Of a stretch of DNA of 64,000 nt, positions 60,575-64,000 are shown piece by piece. How positions within the stretch are numbered: the stretch's first letter is position 1; each line of letters starts with the position of its first letter. Location of the stretch: positions 14,969,591 through 15,033,590 of the forward strand of contig NC_039513.1 of assembly GCF_003672135.1 (NCBI RefSeq), written 5' to 3'. The position numbers were made by a program, and so were the translations under genes. The stretch comes from Ooceraea biroi (lineage: Eukaryota > Arthropoda > Insecta > Hymenoptera > Formicidae). The notes beneath the pieces were generated by a model. That model worked only from the letters and a program-made list of their open reading frames with translations, did not search any database and was not told the origin of the DNA.

Positions 60575-62534
60575 TATATAATAGTAATTATTGGATTCTT
60601 TTAAAAAACATTTTGTGATCAATCTAATAATGCTGTTTCTCTTCGTTTGAGAATTTGAGAAGTTAGACTATTCAACTAATTTCGAATATGAGCGATAAAG
60701 TTAATCCTGTTTCTTCCATTGATATATATTACACAACTGATACTTTTTCGTATTTTTATTCGACTTATTTAAAAAAATGCCACTACAGATTATGGTTTCT
60801 ATGTAGTAGAGGTATGGTGTTTCCTAGTTTTAATTTTATAGGAAGTTTGTTCAATATATATTTTGTACTAAATCAAATGTAACAATGCGAAGTACTTGTC
60901 ATCTCGTTAAATGTATGCATTAAGTTAACCAATCTTATTGTGTATATGTGTGTACACAATTGAAATAATGTACAGTAATATATATACAGTTTTTCTTTAA
61001 TACAGATTCTTACAATGTAAATATACTTAACGTGAATATGTTAATCATGCAGGCGTATGGAAAATAAAGCTCGATATATCATGATTTAAAAAAATCGATT
61101 TAATTATGGAGACATTAATATTGTGAAAATTATGAACTGGATAATAACACTTCTATTAGCAATATAAAAAATAATAATACTAGCTAAAATTCTTTAAATT
61201 CATACTTTACTTAATGATGGAGAGAATAAAATTTTTACAATACACTTTTTACATTATCAAATATTATATATTCAAATGAATAAGATAATCAGTCTCGTCT
61301 ACAGCCTGTTTAGTAATTAATCTTATCCATATGTATAATTATACATTTCTCATTTATCTTTGTTCAATTTAAAATTATTACATAATTTTCTTCAAAACTG
61401 TATCTTTACTCTAATATTGTGTAAAAATTAAATGAAATATGTAATGAGCTATGAAACATTACAATTTATTTTTTAACAAAGATAATAAAGAAATGCAAAA
61501 ACCACAAAAATCAAGGTTTTACATAATGATATTTATGCAGCATGGTAATAATTGATAATCATTTCATATTTCGGGTAAGTTATTATTTAATAAGTTATTA
61601 TGTAAATGTACAGGGTGTGAATATGGTTGTTTCTTGTTCAGCTACGACGTGCTTTGATGCGGTGAAACGTGCCGATTCGCTTTATTAAAAATGAATAAAA
61701 TTTATCGGTTCCTTCCATTATTCATACTTATCATTTACGTGATAATCACAGCCCAGAAGTTGTATACCTGATATTACATTTCTAGCGCCTCACTATTTTT
61801 CCATGCCAACTATGAAAAGTTTTTCAGCTAATTCTAAAGACCAATCAATAACTAGTATAATTCGTGTCACTTTTAGACAGATTTACGCGTGTCGGTTATG
61901 TGAATTTCTTACTCTAAAAAAGAAAAAATGTGTGTTCCTAACGAATTTTCGTTACATTAAGAATGGATTAAATTTCTCGAAAGCAATAACGTAAACTGTC
62001 ATGTAATATGTGGTACAACAAGATCCGGATTATACGAATACATATAAAAATATATATGTATATATTACGTGTACATATACGGTCATATATCGATATATGC
62101 AGCGTCCTTATATTCATACTCTACGACATCAAATAATAAAAAAATAGTTCACGATTCTGATGGCGGTAGTTTATTCCACTGATGACAATCATTCATCTAT
62201 TTGCAAAACTGTTCATCATGTATCTCGATCTGATCACGTTTAATTTCATCAAACCACAGACCATAATTGTTTACACGATTCTAAAACCAAAGCACTAGCG
62301 TCAACATTGAGTGCAGGTATGTCCAGAGAATGTTTCTCGTTGCGAGACAGGAGTTGCTATATTTACAGATGATACTCTAGCTCTTGTCGTTCACGTATGC
62401 TTTTACGTTTATGCACACTCCCTGTTGCAGAAAATTTGCAGTTGCTTAGCAACAGTTTCTTTCTCTGCGTATGATATAGGATCCATCTAGTCACTTCTAG
62501 TAACACGAAAGTTCGCGATATCACTTGGCCTGCC
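60575..62534. other. Intergenic, AT-rich
   Basis: 3' flanks of the Myb-like gene (AATAAA near 61064) and of the zinc-finger gene. No coding sequence recognised. A short ACAGGGTGTGAATATG stretch near 61611 resembles insect transposon ends, but no partner end was found. Confidence 0.5.
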
Positions 62535-64000
62535 TTAGAACATCTGACCTATCACAGCTACCGGTCGTACAGCTGTCCCGTTGTTCACGTTGTTCATGTT
62601 GACGTGAATGTGAGTGACCGTATGCGGCATATGATGATTGTGATCGTCGACGATCATCTCGCTGTACTGGGCACGGCAGCGCTTCTGGTGCGCGAAGAGG
62701 CTGCCGCTGTGGCTGTACGCGGCGCCGCACGTTTTGCAGACGTAGGGCTTCTCGCCAGAGTGCGTGTACGTGTGCTCCTTCAGCGTGCTGAGTCTCTTGA
62801 AGGCCTTGCCGCACGTTTTGCATAGGTATTTCGCCTCGCCGGTGTGCCGCGTCATGTGTCGGCGGAAGGCCGAGTTGACGGCGAACGCGGCGCTGCACAC
62901 GTGGCAGATGAACGGCTTATCACCCGTGTGTATGCGGATGTGATTCGCCAGGCTCGTCGTGGTCGTGAAGCCGCTGTTGCACGTCTTGCAGACGTGCGGC
63001 TTCACGCCGGTGTGGGTACGCATGTGATACGTGAGGGACGAATTGCTCGGATACACCTTGCTGCATATGTGACACAGGTACTCGCGCAGCACCTTCTGCT
63101 TCGGCTTGTGCGTCTTTTGATGGAGAACGAGACGGGCCTGACTGGCGCAGACCTTCCTGCAGATCTCGCAGACCACGGGCTCGGCCTTCGGCTTGTGCAT
63201 CGACACGTGCCGCCGGAGGCCCTTCTTGGTAGCCATCACCTTGTCGCAGTGTTGGCACTTGTACTCTCCAGACCCCTCCTCGTCGCTCTCTTCCTTCTTC
63301 ATCGTCTCGTTCTCAGGCACGACCACCTCCACCGCGTTATTGCTTGGCATATCGTCGTCGTCCGAGTCGTACAGCTTGTTGTCGTCCGCTAAATTGTCCA
63401 GCAGCCCGTGCCCGTGCTTCTCCGCGTGTTTCTTCAGCGTGTCCGGCCTGAAGAACCACTTCTTACACACGGTGCACGAGTACTTCTTGTCGCCGTGCAC
63501 GAGAGCGTGTCTCCTGAGGTTCTTCAAGGACGAGCAATACTGACTGCAAATCTCGCACTTGTACAGCTCGGGCGCATTCTCGAACTCGTCCGCTTCGTTC
63601 GCGGGCTCGGTCTCGTCCTCGGTGTCGTCCTCGCTCTTGAACTCCTTCTTCGGAACTCCTTCCTTGCCGTCCTTCCGCTCGCTCGTGTTGATCTGCTTGA
63701 TCATGTCGTTCACCTTGTCCGTGTGGGACTTCAAGTGCCTCACGAGGCTCTGCGGCTTGGAGAAGCACGCGTGGCAGAGCTGGCACGCGTGCGGTTTCGA
63801 CATGTGTATCTTCTGGTGGTTCTCCATGTTCTCCTGCTTGTAGAACATCTTCAGGCAGACGTTACACTTGTACTTCTTCTCGTGGACCAGCGAGTGCTTC
63901 TTCAGGCCTTTCTGGGTGGCGTACTGCTTGAAGCAGACCTTGCACTTGAACTTCGACTCCACCGAGTCCTGACTGTCGCTGCTCGGCTCGTAATAATTGT
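62535..64000 (-). CDS. C2H2 zinc-finger protein, at least 12 fingers (5' end off window)
   Basis: Likely sequence-specific nuclear DNA-binding protein. The frame is open from the right edge (NYYEPSSDSQDSVESKFKC) to the stop at 62535, about 487 residues without an intron. Twelve fingers follow in three groups. Fingers 1-3 are CKVCFKQYATQKGLKKH, CNVCLKMFYKQENMENH and CQLCHACFSKPQSLVRH. After an acidic linker come 4-5, CEICSQYC and CTVCKKWFFR. After a second acidic linker come 6-12, from CQHCDKVM to CKTCGAAYSHSGSLFAHQKRC. Fingers 8-12 have the TGEKP-type linkers of DNA-binding arrays (THTGVKPH, IHTGDKPF, THSGEKPY). The last finger ends His-x3-Cys. The tail is His/Asn-rich. The paralogue cannot be named, since insects carry many such genes. 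The true start is outside the window. Confidence 0.92.
   Translation of the reverse strand, partial: NYYEPSSDSQDSVESKFKCKVCFKQYATQKGLKKHSLVHEKKYKCNVCLKMFYKQENMENHQKIHMSKPHACQLCHACFSKPQSLVRHLKSHTDKVNDMIKQINTSERKDGKEGVPKKEFKSEDDTEDETEPANEADEFENAPELYKCEICSQYCSSLKNLRRHALVHGDKKYSCTVCKKWFFRPDTLKKHAEKHGHGLLDNLADDNKLYDSDDDDMPSNNAVEVVVPENETMKKEESDEEGSGEYKCQHCDKVMATKKGLRRHVSMHKPKAEPVVCEICRKVCASQARLVLHQKTHKPKQKVLREYLCHICSKVYPSNSSLTYHMRTHTGVKPHVCKTCNSGFTTTTSLANHIRIHTGDKPFICHVCSAAFAVNSAFRRHMTRHTGEAKYLCKTCGKAFKRLSTLKEHTYTHSGEKPYVCKTCGAAYSHSGSLFAHQKRCRAQYSEMIVDDHNHHMPHTVTHIHVNMNNVNNGTAVRPVAVIGQMF

Noticed and set aside
62844..63392. 182-codon plus-strand ORF
   Set aside because: Shadow on the opposite strand of the zinc-finger gene.
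1..64000. tRNA, rRNA or CRISPR-like arrays
   Set aside because: No tRNA B-box context, rRNA or spaced direct-repeat array was seen; the tandem repeats present are a minisatellite or duplicated exons.

Overview
The window is eukaryotic nuclear DNA, almost certainly from an insect. Genes are split by short GT-AG introns, and the recognisable genes are animal ones: a fibrillar collagen, cohesin SMC1, the ZEB-family factor zfh1, TRAPPC12, a THAP protein, a Myb/SANT-like protein and a C2H2 zinc-finger protein. Fibrillar collagen is absent from Drosophila but known from honeybee. Together with the AT-rich genes set against a CpG-rich 19-47 kb block, this suggests a hymenopteran, perhaps an ant; that assignment is inference.

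Layout. 1-3867 (minus): 5' half of a fibrillar procollagen gene, cut by the left edge, with a signal peptide, a Tyr/acidic cysteine-free N-propeptide, a minor helix and about 400 residues of major triple helix. 6182-12093 and 12912-18305 (minus): two tandem SMC1 genes with matching exon structure. The right copy is the canonical one. The left copy is diverged, keeps the ATPase motifs, but has one exon junction that does not join in frame. 18412-18642 (plus): a doubtful small divergent ORF. 19-43.5 kb: a gene-poor, CpG-rich stretch, probably the promoter region and long first intron(s) of zfh1. It holds a 1.1-kb terminal-inverted-repeat element with an internal minisatellite (21620-22729) and a pair of inverted, circularly permuted repeats (27723-29838).

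43507-47218 (plus): most coding exons of zfh1 (zinc fingers, homeodomain, CtBP motif, zinc fingers), followed by a long putative 3' UTR that meets TRAPPC12 tail to tail near 53.1 kb. 53266-54855 (minus): TRAPPC12, essentially one coding exon. 55838-58220 (minus): a THAP-domain gene with a tandemly multiplied exon cassette (four 189-nt exons and three 54-60-nt exons, all phase 2). 58983-60574 (plus): an acidic Myb/SANT-like protein sharing a divergent promoter region with the THAP gene. 62535-64000 (minus): a 12-finger C2H2 protein cut by the right edge.

These genes do not form one pathway. The most notable items are the tandem SMC1 pair with its broken or exon-skipping junction, the THAP exon-cassette expansion, the single Gly-to-Ala break in an otherwise perfect collagen helix, the permuted inverted repeat, and a duplicated splice acceptor inside the zfh1 homeodomain.
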